Shown: positions 50,401-63,060, numbered from the stretch's first letter. The stretch: 64,000 bases of DNA from Synchiropus splendidus (GCF_027744825.2 NC_071334.1:61137437-61201436); one strand, 5' to 3'. Notes: generated by a model not told the origin, from the sequence alone. A program made the numbers and translations.

Positions 50401-52177
50401 TGATGCAGCCTGACAGTCATTCTGTACCAAGAAATGACTGGTTTCTTGGATTCCGTACAAGATGTTGGGCAAAGGACTTCAGAATGTTTCATGCTTTATG
50501 GTAGGTGAGACCAGACAAATATGCAGAACAGATACAGTATGAAGTCGGATGGCCTGCAGGACAGGCACATGTTTCGGACTACAACAATGAATGGCATTTC
50601 AAAAGTCAATTTTAGAAGGACTCCAAATCTCTCTCATACAAGAATGATTTAATCCAACCTGGCTCGCTACAAGTTTAACAACTCATTGTTTTGTTTTTTT
50701 CCTAACTAGAACATGCGTGGCGTTTGTCAGTAGTTGGCTTAAAAAATCCATTTCACAAATAGAACAAGAAGGCAGAGAATCACTGATTTAGAGATTGTGG
50801 TGTTACCGGGATGTTGTGTATTCTGGTCTGAGCAATGCTTTACAATTAAATAATACTGATGATATGAAGTTTTGTTGCTCTTAAATAGCTGTAATTATGT
50901 TTGTTATCTACCTGTTTTAGTTGTCTACAGTGTCAGCGACATGAAACAGAAGTATGACTTGCGAGTTAACTTTTCGAAATGACAAATATGGCATCTACAA
51001 GACACATTCCACTCAGCAGATTCCTGATCCTACAGCTCCCACTATGCCATTAATCCTGTATAGGAATGTCATGATACCGATACCAATATATCGTGGATGG
51101 AATCACAGAATTGGCAGATTAAAACAGGATCGACTGTTTAACATGGAACAGAGCAGAGAATGACATAATGTGGCTGGTAAACCATTTTTGTGTAGAAGAG
51201 GGACATGAGTTTAGGGAGAATAGCACAGAGGATAGCGACTCTGGAAAGTATAGTTCTTTACTAAACTTGTGTAAAAACTTTAAATGTATCTATAAAGAGC
51301 GAGAGAGAGAGAGAAGTCAGCTGTTTGTTTACACAGAGTCGAAGGTGCTAGTATTATCCACCATATAACGTCGACTGCTCATGCATCGTTCCGCATTACA
51401 ACAGCAGTGAGCTGCTTGTTGGAGTTGTCCAAAAACCCATGATGATTTGGAAATGAATATGTGCATCAGAACAAACACCCAACCTTTGAATCTGTGGCAG
51501 TGAATAAACCATGTGCTTCTAGTGTTTATTGCACTTTAAGCCTGTCTGTCAGTGAAACGTGAAAGAGAGAGGGAATATGCTGAAAGCAATTTAACAAATA
51601 ATAATACAAAAAATCAGAATTTGATTTACATGAAAATGAGGATGTTGGCGTGAAAATGCAGTAAAACAATGATGTTCTTCACCATCTAACTTCTCATGTT
51701 GTTTGTTCTGGTCTACTGAACAATTTATAAATTCAGTTGCCTTCATTTTCCCTACTAATATTGCAAAGCTCCTTCACACGGTTCCCAGAGTAACATGCTT
51801 TACTGGGTTTCATCGCACATCAAACAGGCCTGATGGCCTTCATGCATTAACCCTGACAGTAAAACACCTGCACAGGAGACATGTGTGTGCGGGGACTTTA
51901 GCCTCTGAGGGCTAGGTGGAGCGAAGGAGGGGGCAAGCCATGCTACAAGCAGATGTCATTGGGATATGAACAGCAGGCTGGGTGACGCCTGAGGGAAACC
52001 AAGATGAAGCATGGGAGCAACCTCAGCAGCCCAGACTTGGAAGAGATGAATGTGTAGTGTCCCAGTGCAGTCCACCTTTAAACACCATGTTCTCACCAAT
52101 CCTTATCTTCACATGCGGTTTTGACAGAACAGTTAGTTAATTAGTCACCTCAGCACTAATAACCTTTTCATAACATG

Positions 52178-52180
<3 letters not shown>
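44477..52180. other. Gene-poor interval
   Basis: No gene recognised. It contains an AT-only palindromic tract near 48711-48763, an A-rich run at 45895-45910 and a conserved-looking stretch at 49490-49720 (CCAAATTATTATGGCG). A possible hAT end lies at 51061-51095. A 42-base segment at 47938-47979 sits between AG and GTGAGT, but is too short to call. Confidence 0.5.
51061..51095. mobile_element. Possible hAT-like MITE end
   Basis: AGGAATGTCATGATACCGAT followed by ACCAATATATCG resembles the GATACCGATACCAGTATCGG terminus of a common fish hAT MITE. A single, decayed end. Confidence 0.35.

Positions 52181-52260
<80 letters not shown>
52181..52260. repeat. (GT)n microsatellite
   Basis: Eighty uninterrupted bases of GT. 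Alternating purine-pyrimidine runs of this length can adopt Z-DNA in vitro. Confidence 0.98.
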
Positions 52261-52261
<1 letters not shown>

Positions 52262-54551
52262 GAACGAAGACAAACCTTCATGCAAGGAGAGCGGGAGACG
52301 TGACCAAGCCCTGAGAATTGTCAGCCATTGTCACCATTGAGTCATCAAAGGGGCTTGTTTGGGAACAGCTGTTGACATCAGTGCACTGCCGCAAGCGTTA
52401 AACCCCACTTGAAACTGAGGGACGTTCTTATTGGGGATTTTTTTTTCTCCAGTAGAAGCTTCATGCAAATGCGATGTTGGGTTTTGGGTCCCCCTGCACT
52501 ACACTAACAAGTGGTGTGCTTAAGCAATGCAAGTGCATAGGATGAAAAATATCTCTGGGAAACTAAATCGCACATTTTTTTAATTGCTCTCATAACAAAC
52601 CATTCCATCTGAGCAGCTTGGTGACTTATAAGTAAGGAGTCAGTTGGGTTAACGTCTAACCTGGGCTCTTAAGTGACCAAATGCAAACACATTTGCACAT
52701 TTTGAAATTATACTAACAATTCGTGATGCCTTATTATTTTAGGGCTACATGAATGCTCACGCAGGTGACGCTCTTATAAGTGACCCTCAATTGAGACATT
52801 TAACCACTGGGACGACAATCCACAACAACTTACAACAAAATGAGATTGCAAGTTAAACAATCAGCGAAGAGCCTCAAGTAAGTAAGTCTTTTGGCAGTTA
52901 AAGTCACAATCAAATCAGTACATAAAATATGTCTACGGCTGAACATCTGAATGCTTCACACTGTTAACCCTACAACACACAGGGCAGTAAACAGTTTGAT
53001 GGCGTAGGAGAACCAATGAAGACCTAGGTGACCCAGCACCGAGATGTTGTGCAGTTGGCAGCATGGTATGTAAGAACCAGCGTCTTTGATCAGACATGTG
53101 CAACTACGGTGGTAGAGATTTTTTCTAGGACATCAAGGGAGCATGTGCACTAAGTTCAGGCCACATGCCATTTGAACAATGGGCCACATCCAGCACAAAT
53201 CCGTTTTCTGCAGCCAAACCAGATGTACCCCAGAGTAGTGAAATCAAGTGGATACAGGGCCTAAATCCAGGCCACACCCCGGCCGGATCCACATCACATT
53301 CGGCTCACTGATCCTTGTGCCACGTCCTTGGAGTGTTGCAGTCCAGATAAGTTGTTTGTCAAGTATCATACTTTGCCTTGCCGGGTCACAACATGGCTGA
53401 TAAGGCAGAGGTATTGAATCCAAGTCATCTGGAAGTTACTCCGAAAGCAGTAATGGAGAAGGCGTACTGTACATTAAAAATCTCTGAATGGCCGGCTGCA
53501 GCTTGCAGGTAAATGCAAGGTAAACCAAAAGCCATTAAACCACCCTTTGTTGCTGCATTCTTCAAAAGGTAGTCATCAGTGAAACAAAAATCAAGTCTGA
53601 TGGTTTTGGTTTGAGGTGGACAGATCCCCTGCTGTGCCTTGTGTGACAGCTGCTGCGTCATCATCTCTATTATTCAGATATCTTGGAGCCAAACAGCTGT
53701 TTTGCATGTCAGATTGAATCAGGGCTTAGTCTTGACTCCTGACACTTGGGTGGCACAAACTCAGAAAAAAGATAGTCAATGGTCCTGGAAATTCTCTCAT
53801 CCACAGTCTAAAGACTGAGAACTGAAACAAAGTCTGCTTTTTTTTTTAAGTGTGCTATGGGGGTTGTTAGCAAAGAGTTCTCAGATATTATACATCCATG
53901 TGTGTATATAAATTCTATTTCACAATGAATAAAACATCCAGTCTTGATGTGCCTGGATTTTAAAACAGAGATGAGCATCAAAGCAGCAGGAGTAAAATTA
54001 ATCGCTGCAGCAAGAAACAATATTTGTCAAAATTTTCCGGCAAGAGTCTTTTGGGAATCAACTTTGAAAGGAGCCAAACACATTTGTGTGGCGTTTCTGG
54101 GAATTCACTGGACTTAATCACGGTCCACGTAATGACAGATTAATGCCGAAACTACACCAAGCAAGCGCAGCACAGCACTATCCACATGCATCTTTCATCA
54201 GACGCAATTACTCAGAGCTTGTTGATATTTCCCATTCTTCTCATTTGGGAACATTTGCATCAGATAACCAGAGGACTGCTGTAGGGCTAGCTGAGCAGAG
54301 CGGCTCTGAATTTTAGCTCCCAGTCTGTCAAACTAGATGGCACCATCGGACGGCCGGTTGATGCCAAGCATCTGTAGGCAGACCTCAACAATTACGTGAT
54401 GAAGCCTCATTTTGGAATACTTCTAGAATGATCACCATCTTATTTGGATGAAAAATGAGATGCAGTAGGTGATAATAAAGGCTAATAAAGGATATCTCAT
54501 CTAAATTCATTCAATAATATGTGAATGTATTCTTGTACACACACACACATA

Positions 54552-54553
<2 letters not shown>
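52261..54553. other. Non-coding interval with degenerate repeat
   Basis: No gene recognised. A stretch at about 53140-53335 carries repeated GGCCACAT/GCCACACC words (for example CAGGCCACATGCC, GGGCCACATCCAGC, CAGGCCACACCCCGGCC) and resembles a degenerate dispersed fish repeat. Confidence 0.45.
53140..53335. repeat. Degenerate GGCCACAT-type repeat
   Basis: At least three imperfect GGCCACA-containing units within 200 bases, unlike flanking DNA. The family is uncertain. Confidence 0.4.

Positions 54554-54598
<45 letters not shown>
54554..54598. repeat. (TA)n microsatellite, left of hAT-like element
   Basis: Forty-five bases of TA, preceded by a short CA run (54537-54549). It directly abuts the hAT-like element. 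Confidence 0.95.
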
Positions 54599-54601
<3 letters not shown>

Positions 54602-55194
54602 TGGTGGGACTTTAGCAAATTAATTACGATTAATTAATAACAACAAAAAATCACGTTAAAATACTTTTAATTGCATTTAATCGTTAATTTAATTTAACAG
54701 TTTGCTCTCCAGACAACATGGAACCTTTGTAAGTGTAGGAGTTCCTCGGTCCACTGATCCCACTGATGCACAAGACACGTCGCAGCTAGGATGAGAACAA
54801 CAACAACAAACATGGAGGAATCCCTGAACAAAAGCAAACAAAAGCATCTGTTTGCTTTTTTTCAGGGATGTTTTTCGCTACACAATGGCTACTACTCTGA
54901 ATGTACTTGAAATTCTTATGAAATTGAAATTCTTATACAAATATTTTCAAGACATCAAAAGAGCTTTAGTTTAAATAAGGTGATATAAAAACTTGAATAT
55001 AGCCACCACCCTGGTTTATTGTGCTGTTGTCAAACTGATGCAAAATAAGCAATATTTTGTTGTTTAAATGTATGTATGGGTCCATCATTTGATTCAGTAA
55101 TATTCCAAATTCATTCAAATTGAAAAATGTGGCGTCTTGTGCCAAATATTGAGATACCATTAAACTGCGATTAATTGAGATTCATTAATCACAA

Positions 55195-55200
<6 letters not shown>
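54599..55200. mobile_element. hAT-like MITE inserted in a TA microsatellite
   Basis: The left end reads TAGTGGTGGGACTTTAGC, then AATTAATTACGATTAATTAA. The right end reads GCGATTAATTGAG and TTCATTAATCACA. These ends match the GTGGTGGGACTTTAGCGCG...GCGATTAATC pattern of a common fish hAT family. TA repeats abut both ends (54554-54598 and 55201-55272), so target duplications cannot be told apart. It encodes no transposase. It contains the 20-base-arm hairpin at 54820-54869. Confidence 0.6.
54820..54869. repeat. Hairpin inside hAT-like MITE
   Basis: Arms 54820-54839 and 54850-54869 pair at 19 of 20 positions around a 10-base loop (AAAAGCATCT). Confidence 0.9.
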
Positions 55201-55268
<68 letters not shown>

Positions 55269-55281
55269 TATACTTCGGTTA

Positions 55282-55370
<89 letters not shown>
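55201..55370. repeat. Compound (TA)n-(CA)n microsatellite
   Basis: TA repeats at 55201-55272, an 11-base spacer and CA repeats at 55284-55370 (87 bases). Val-Cys and Tyr-Ile frames on the - strand are artefacts. Confidence 0.97.
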
Positions 55371-55373
<3 letters not shown>

Positions 55374-55489
55374 GTCGGATGTTCAGCCAACAATAATGCC
55401 CAGGAGCATTGGATTCTGAGCTACAATAAATCTAAAAAAAGACAAAAGAGGTGAGGAAGCTCTCTGACAGAGGAAACAAAGAGAATAGC

Positions 55490-55660
55490 TGTGCACTGTG
55501 CTGCTGCACATTCTCTTATCAATCTTAATTAGCAGTGGTTGTGCTTAATTAATGCAGCGGTCTTGATGTGGAGATGAAGGGATTGAATATCAATTCCTCC
55601 CTGACAGCACTGGGCACAAACCAGATGATTGACAGCCGCACGTCTACCTCAGTCAAGTTG
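55490..55660. promoter_or_regulatory. Candidate conserved non-coding element
   Basis: CTTAATTAGC (55524-55533) and CTTAATTAATGC (55544-55555), two homeodomain-type sites 20 bases apart, in a repeat-free context. The regulatory role is inferred. Confidence 0.3.
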
Positions 55661-58600
55661 CTGTGCGTAGGGTGGGCTCTTCCTGGTGTTTCAGATTTGT
55701 CATAATTGACAGGTGCAGAAAGACATTGGTGGGAGGTGTGTGTGGGGGGGCGGTCCTCATGGAGTTCTGCGTCGTTTATGCAGATTAACACGTCAAAAGT
55801 ACAAATGAATAAATAAACTGGTAAGCATGAATCAGGCATTTAGCCTGAGGGGATGCAATCATTACCAGATTAAACAAAGTGGCTAATCACAAAAACAACC
55901 TGCTACTGAAGTAGAGGAAGTCAAAAGACACACAAGCTTGGGGGTAAAAAGCTAAGTTATCTTAATTATTCAGCAACGGGCAAACAAAGATGTGAATTTA
56001 TAATGAACTGAGCTGTGACAGATACTGCAGATCACGACGCTGGTAGGTGACGCTTTCAATGGAAGGGAAAGTGCTCTTCTTTCACCGTATTTAAAGGATG
56101 GTGTATGGCGGAATGTGTTTTTCAGGAGGGGGGTTGATTCAAGATCCAAGGAACACATGAGCCCTGAAGACGTAATTCCCTCAGCATCACGTGGAGTGGG
56201 TGGCTGGGACGCAGGCCTGGTGGGAATTCTCAGGGTCATCCCAGGGAGATGCCAGTGTAGCAGGTAATGAACAGATAATGAACACACATGACCTATGGAG
56301 GAGTTTTTGACAGTAAAAAGAAAAAACGATTTCCTTTGAAAACCAAATGAGTTGATACGGGGTCCAAACACCGCGCCACTGCCCGCGAATCAAACCCTCT
56401 TTGATTTATTTCCCACGTAACCTCAGCTCGAACTTTCGTCATGTGTGGAAACATAAACACAGCAAATCTCTTAAATTGGCCTAAAAGCTCCCGTTGGTTT
56501 TTTCCGTCCTTTACCTCTACGCGCCGCAGACACGGGCCTTTCCTGACCTTCACTCCAAGCCGTGCTCAAAACCCCAGCTATTGATTCTTTCCTGCTATCT
56601 GTTTACTCCTCGTCTGCACTCTTTTTCAGCTGCTTGGAGAGCATCGTTTGGCCCAAGGCGATCAGCAGGGCTCAGCTTGTTTCAGTCTTTGATCATCGTT
56701 CAGCCAGCGGATTAACATATGCATGTTCTCTTCCTCCTTTTGTCGCCAAGCTTGATAATAAATCTATGGCCTTCCTCCGTCTTTATCGCTCAACCTCTGC
56801 TCGCGAGCCACGAATCAATCACCCCTCTTCTGCGCCTCGTGTCCGACATGGATGCAAATCACAGAAGGATCTGCAGGTAAAGCTTCGCTTATTAAAACCC
56901 GATGCCTGAATTATTACAAGCCACTTGAGCACAAGCATGTCGCCAAGATGAACAGCCGGCATGAGCGTGTGAAATACAGCAACAACGGAGGAGATAAGCC
57001 ACACTTTCAGCGGAGGCCCAAAGTGTGCTTCACCTACCATGCGGAATCTAAACAGAGCAAAAAGCAAATGAAGCTAATTAGCTCCTCGTAGTAGGAGGTT
57101 ACAGTGTCTTCTGGAAGAGGCTTAATCTGAGGGAAACTGCAGTGCGAACACTTGCCTTTATACCTGCCCTTGCTGTGAAGTAAGTGTACTAATTAAGGTT
57201 GGTTTGAGCCTACACAACCCCGGTCAGCTCACTACAAGGGCCAGGGATTACGGGGCTTAACACCACACTGATGAGGACTTTGCAAGTAGGACACTAAGTA
57301 AATGTGGGTGAAAGAGAGGCAGTGTTTGTTTCTCCAAAACAGGTGACTTTTTCACTTGAACATCAACCCATGTGGATTCTCTAATGGCCACAGTTGAGAC
57401 ACATCCACACTCCCCGCTGCTTTCTTATTTATTACAGCCTAATTATATCAGTGTGTCAGCAAAGCAGCTCTTTGCCCTAAATGTTCCAATGCTCTTGTGG
57501 CGGAGAATGTATGTGTCGACCTTATGCTTTGGAGCTGTGTACCATTTAAGAAGGATTTCTCATTTAGCCCAACAATGTTTTTTTCCCCAACTATCACCCC
57601 ATCAAAGATTTAACAGACCAAGCAGAAGAAAAATACAGTCAAACAAGAGGGGGAGGAATGAATTTCAAAGTTTACCTCCTCCTCATCAGTGCGACGGACT
57701 GAGCTGGCCTGCGAGGTGCCAGAGCAGAGGCCCTATTAAGAAACTCAAGCTCAGCTCGGAAAACAACAACCTGACTCGCCTCCACAGTGAGACAATCAGC
57801 CATGCACTGTTTGGGGTGAGACGGCAGTGACCCAGCGTGCCGAGACGTGGTGGGTTCCACAATCTGATGAGCGCTTTCACCGACATCAAACAGGGGCACA
57901 GCAGACCTCCACGCGACCCGCCTGCGCCGCCCTGTCTCCCGCGCTCTGCTTTTATTTAAGGCTGATACGGGAAGACAGATTGGCAAATATCGATCATGGC
58001 GCACTTGGTAAAAATCCTCCCAGCGGGTCGGAGAGGTGATTATGGCTTCTAAACCCAGCTGAGGCCGACTGTGTTTGTGTTCAGGTTTTTACAGAGACAT
58101 TTTGTTTGGTTCAAGCGTCTCCAATCATCTGTAGAGGGAGAACGCTGAGACTGATGAGCAGTCATGGCTGAAAATGGGTTATAAAGTGTGGAGAATAATG
58201 CATGTAGCAGCCCATCATCAAAATTCAAATGACTTGGACCCATCCCCAATCCACCCTCCTCTGCTTGTCTGCCTTCTGTCGAGGCCTCAGAAGTAACCAA
58301 CAAATTTGGAGGGGAACCTTCTGTAGAGTGTTAGCATGTGAAACAGCCGCTGTATTAATTAAGCTTTTCCTGTGAGTTTTTCCTTTGTTTTTGACAGCAA
58401 CTCCCAAGGCGACGAGTGGCATAAATCTTGACCTGGCTTGGACGGAGGAGCAGGTCTTTGAGGTGTTGGTGCTCGAGTCAGAAGACGGGGGCAGTGGTGC
58501 AGAATTGGTGGCTGAAGAGAAGGAAAAAGGAGGACTAGGTGTGTGTGTCGGGGGGGTTGAGTGGCTGGCTTCATGCCGAAATCCAGGCCTGCCGCGTCTG

Positions 58601-59979
58601 CGCGCCCTCTTTGAAGTGTCACCTTGAGGGAAGAGCCGATGGCCACGAAGCCGGGAGGGCGGGAGCTGTGGGAAGGAGTGGCACGCTTGGCATCGCCAGA
58701 CACGGTGCTTTAATATTGCATGGACTCCCGTCCATCTCTCGACACACTCAGGACATTCCTTCTGCTTGATTTAGTTTGAATGAAGTTCTTTGTTTTTGTT
58801 TTTTCGTGTCGCTCGCTGTCCCACCTCCTTCCTCTTCCTCGGCACATCTGTGCTGAGGAAAATGTCACCGAGAAAACTTCAACAAGTTCCCACGTCATGC
58901 AAGTCGAGGCCTGCGTGGGCTTAAGTGACACACTACAATGAGCCATGATGAGTGACACCTTCGACCCAACATCGTGTATTTTTCTGCTGTCAGAAGTGTG
59001 TTTTCTACCGCATCAGTAATCCCCTTGTAACAGTATGTAACAACAAAGCTGTGTTAACAAGCAGTCGGCATCTGTCGTGAAATGAGGGGAATAAGACTCA
59101 TGTGTCTTCAGCCAAGTTTCCTCTTTGTTACTGCAAGCCCAGCTAAATATTATTTATCAGACTATCGAAAAGAAATTTCACTGACTCATATGTTACATAT
59201 ATACTGCCAACTAAATCTGGAAATAGCTAAATACTACAAACAAACCATGACGACATGGCATGGTGTCTTTCAAACACAATATCCAAATAATATTTAATAT
59301 GCACAACAAGAGGTTTTATGAAACAAATATTGCATTTCAAAGACACTTGCGTTTATTGTTGATAGCAAACGGATATTCATGAATAGGATTTTTTTTTTAT
59401 CTTAGGTTATTGTAGGTTTGCATTTGTATTATAAATGTGTGCTGACAGTAATATTTCCACCTGGGGGCTTACATGGAAAATATTCCACCTAAGACACAAA
59501 CAAAACGTGTTCCTCTTTATCTGTTTCTAAATATAAGCTGTGTAAAGATGCATAATTGAGTCAACTTAATGGCAGTTTGACTACAGAAGAAATACCTTTA
59601 ATTTAGGAAAAGGCAGAGCCTGTTTTTGCAAAAGAAATAATTGCTTATGTGCCTTTTATCCCGGGATCTTAAAACACACACATTACCCGGGACTAAACTT
59701 TATTTAACTTCACTATTTCTATCCTCGAGTCGTGACCTGCTGCCAGCTCATCTCCCAAGTGTGTGGCGAATCAAACATGGCGTTGTGATGAGGAGATGCA
59801 TTAGAGAGTAGTTTATGCTGCGGGAAGGAGGTGTTTTGAAGTATTTACACTCACACTTCACGCACTTTCTACCCACTTTAACAACCGTCCCAGTTCACAA
59901 ATAGCAGTTTTAACTCCCCTGATTAGCACTGACATCTGCAGCCTTTCATCTTTCTCTCCATCTTGTTTTTTATCACATT

Positions 59980-60070
59980 AACCCAAACGGGCATCCTTTA
60001 ATGGCCTCTTTTTTAGGCAAGCTGAAAGAGGAGAGATAATTAAAATAATTAAACCGCAGGGACCGGCCTC
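59980..60070. promoter_or_regulatory. Candidate conserved non-coding element
   Basis: Contains GATAATTAAAATAATTAAACC near 60036-60055 between GC-richer flanks (ACCGCAGGGACCGGCC). No coding frame. Weak, appearance-based call. Confidence 0.22.
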
Positions 60071-61013
60071 GTCTTGCGCTCTTTTCTTTTCTTCTCGCCT
60101 TTAAGTTTGGATACTGCCTCGCTTACTGATTCAGCCGGAGAGAGAAAGACTCATCATCTTCACTTGAGTGTGTTCAGTTGACTCTCGGAGGTCCAATTTT
60201 TTTTTTTTTTCCTACCAACAACATAGATGTGGTCTTAAGGTGTGAGCAGGACGTCTAAACATGGACCTTGTGGGGGATGCGCGTCCTTAATGGACTCACT
60301 GAGTGTTTTCCACACTAAAGAGGCTTTAAAGAGGAAATCAAAAAGTGCATCCTCTTTAACTATTATTTATTCATGAACTTTTAAGCTTTTAATGAGGACA
60401 AATGAAGCCGTTTTCCGCAGTGTCAGAATGTAGCGTGCTTACCAAAAATATTCTTGTTTAGCATCTTCCTAATTCATGTCAAGGAGGAATAAACACTTTT
60501 TTTTTTGTTTTGATCTTACATTAATCTCAACTTTGGAATCCAACTTCACAATGGTGATTTATTTATAATTGAACCAATTGAACAAAATAGTTAATTCGAG
60601 CCCAAACTTATGCCGGAACTTTTATCATTTAATTAGTAACCTCCTGAACCTACAGCACAACTCGCACTGATCTGAATTATTTAAATCTGTGTTCTTTATT
60701 CCTACAAACGCATGGGGCTTCCGTTAGTTCCGCACATCTTTAAACATGGTATCTCAGCTATGCGTCTTTTTGTTATATTTAACAATATAGGTGTACATGT
60801 CTTGAATATTATAATGATACCGTACTAGATGAAATGAAACTTTGTCAAAAGGAATGCAATGAATTCTTGCATGAGGACTTTGCCGACTGCAACAGCCCCA
60901 ACGTTCTCAGCGTACACCCCAACTTTACACAAGCCTGGATGTCTTCCCCCTTCATACTCATTCAGATCACTTTCACAGGGCTTCATTTCAAGTTGGCACA
61001 CACGCGCGCACGC

Positions 61014-61032
61014 AAAAAAAAAAAAAAAAAAA
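61014..61032. repeat. A19 homopolymer
   Basis: Nineteen A after CACACACGCGCGCACGC. It could be a retroposon tail, but no body was identified. Confidence 0.9.
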
Positions 61033-61522
61033 GCACAGAATCCCTTTGCTGAAAAGATTTATATTTAAATTTTCATGAAATCTTTGAGAACATTGAGGAG
61101 CAATTTCACATTTGCACTGACATCTAATTTCTCAAGTAGTGTCTGAAAGCACAAATTGCCAGGGATTCCCTATGTGCCCAATTATCCTGCATCAATTTCC
61201 TTGACCCTGTGGAATGCTGGTAAATTAATCATAGCACTTTTTGGAGCCTCTCTCCCTCTCATCAAATGCACATGCAGGCGTTTGATAAACTAATCATACT
61301 TAGTCGGTAATACTCTGAAAGAAATCATTCAGTCCCATATGTAGAATGAGAGTTAATGACCAGAAGTAATTGTGAATTAGGAGGATATAAACTGTGTACG
61401 TGGTGTTAGAAAAATTAAAATAAAATAAGCACCGAGAACACAAGCAAAAGCACTGTGTTCTATAACAATACTATTAAAATATTTAAAAAGGATCCATATT
61501 TTGAAGTAGAATGTGTATATTT

Positions 61523-61526
<4 letters not shown>

Positions 61527-61607
<81 letters not shown>

Positions 61608-61617
61608 ATGTATGTAT
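61527..61617. repeat. (TA)n-(TG)n-(TATG)n microsatellite
   Basis: TA repeats at 61527-61597 run into TG and then TATG units. It lies about 170 bases past the donor of the candidate exon at 61778, inside its putative intron. Confidence 0.95.
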
Positions 61618-61777
61618 GCTTTGCCTTATATGCTTTGTGCGCCGTTTCACGCAATATTTTAACTAAATAAAATCCTTAACCTGTCATGGACAACGCTTCA
61701 GAAAAGGCTGAAAGTGAAAGTGATTTCCTGTCATCCACAAAATATAGATATTAAGAAGAGATATCAACAAAACTCAC

Positions 61778-61787
61778 CTGTTGACAT
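61778..61787 (-). CDS. Candidate first coding exon, 10 bases (AK8 by position only)
   Basis: On the - strand, AAAAAGACC precedes ATGTCAACAG and then the consensus donor GTGAGT (61777-61772). It would encode Met-Ser-Thr plus one base. Upstream on the same strand are TATATA and an ETS-type CCGGAAG (61820-61826). In human the - strand gene next to TSC1 is AK8, which begins with a short N-terminal segment. I could not find the P-loop, GWVL or second adenylate-kinase exons of AK8 on this strand, so the link is synteny only, and the exon itself is tentative. Confidence 0.25.
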
Positions 61788-62050
61788 GGTCTTTTTCTTC
61801 TCTGGAGCAACACCGCCCTCTTCCGGTATATAAATCCAACTGCGATTAGAAGTTTGTACGTCAACAACTTGAAGAATTCATATATTTAGACAAATAAAGC
61901 AATTAATAACCTTCCAAATATTATAAAATCATCATATAGAATTAGAAAATGTTAGTAAATAAACGTCATTTTAGCAATACGCCAGGAACTAAAGCTAAGC
62001 CGTGCTAAGCTAATGTTTACCCTTCACAAATCATGACGTCGACACTGCAA
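61788..62050 (-). promoter_or_regulatory. Candidate promoter of - strand gene
   Basis: Contains TATA-like and CCGGAAG words near 61820-61833 and a CRE-like TGACGTCGA at about 62035. It would drive the candidate exon at 61778. No transcription evidence. Confidence 0.25.
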
Positions 62051-62574
62051 TAAAAGCTGGCTCATGCTAACGTTATCTTACATTAATACGTTTCAAACAG
62101 TTTACAAATATGGGGGGATTTATTTAAAACATTTATCTGTGCTGCTTCCTACCTTGAATAAACAGCCAATTCGAATCTTCCTGTTGCAGCAAAGCCTCTT
62201 CAACAATGCGCGTGGCTTTCAGCGTTTTCAACTGAAGCTCACAATATACCTTTTATATATTTTTCCACCAGTTTTCATATTATACCCACTTCCGAGTAGA
62301 ATTGTAGGTATTCTAATCTATTCGACCATGGCTTTTCTGAGGAACCGTGATACGCTCCCGGATAAGAGGGCAGGTCCGAAGTCATCTAACAGTAATAATC
62401 GGATCCGATTCAGAAAGAATATTCCGTGGCTTGACGCACTATAGCTCGCATAAGTCACACCACTCCTGCTTGCATTGATCCAAATGTGACCTTTCCTTTT
62501 ATTCATTCTACTCTCAGCCAACCACCAACTCATGACACTAGTCTCAAATGTAGTGCAAAACATTGAAGACCACC

Positions 62575-62580
62575 TTTATT
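62575..62580 (-). terminator. tsc1: TSC1 polyadenylation signal
   Basis: TTTATT on the + strand, AATAAA on the - strand, is the clearest signal downstream of the TSC1 stop codon. Confidence 0.5.
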
Positions 62581-63060
62581 GTTCACAGTTAAACACAAGC
62601 CACCGCTGTTAGGAACTTCCTTTTAGTCATTTCGTCCCTGATCCTCTTTCACTTGTCAGAGTCGGTCACTTTGTGCCAAAAGTACCTTCAGTCGGTTTGC
62701 TTCCATTACTACTGTCAGCGTTTGAAGTGGACTGATGAACATGCTTTTTAGATAGCGAGGCAGAAGGAGATGACAGCAGGAGTTCCAGGTGGACAACAGG
62801 ATTGAGAGTTTTGGTTTTTTTTTTTTTGTAACAAGGGTTGCGCATCTATCTGACCTAAATGTATGACATTTTTGGCTGGAGGAAAAACAGAGCATCTTCT
62901 GCAACACTTGGTCCTCATAGTCAACTCATATGACAACCAGTGAACAAAAATCTGATGAGTTATGTTTAAACCGTGACCTTCAAAGGCTTTTTCTGATTCA
63001 GATTTTCTCAAAATGTTTCCCTTGTTTTACAGTACGAAAACATCTCACTGCCACCTGAAA

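Larger units (their letters stand above)
55371..61526. other. Gene-poor interval before the TSC1 neighbourhood
   Basis: No gene recognised. It contains conserved-looking stretches at 55490-55660 and 59980-60070, a weak exon-like segment at 58398 and an A19 run at 61014-61032. Frames of 110 to 152 codons near 56562-56909 and 57372-57830 have no domain and are matched by open frames on the other strand. Confidence 0.5.

Noticed and set aside
57372..57830. 152-codon + strand frame, the longest outside the real genes
   Set aside because: No domain, no homology I recognise, and - strand frames of 110 and 67 codons overlap it. Contains conserved-element-like words instead.
62064..62444. 126-codon + strand frame ending FRKNIPWLDAL, considered as SPACA9 (the + strand neighbour in human)
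   Set aside because: It does not match the SPACA9 N-terminus (coiled-coil MNEVKESLRSIEQ type), and there are no convincing splice sites.
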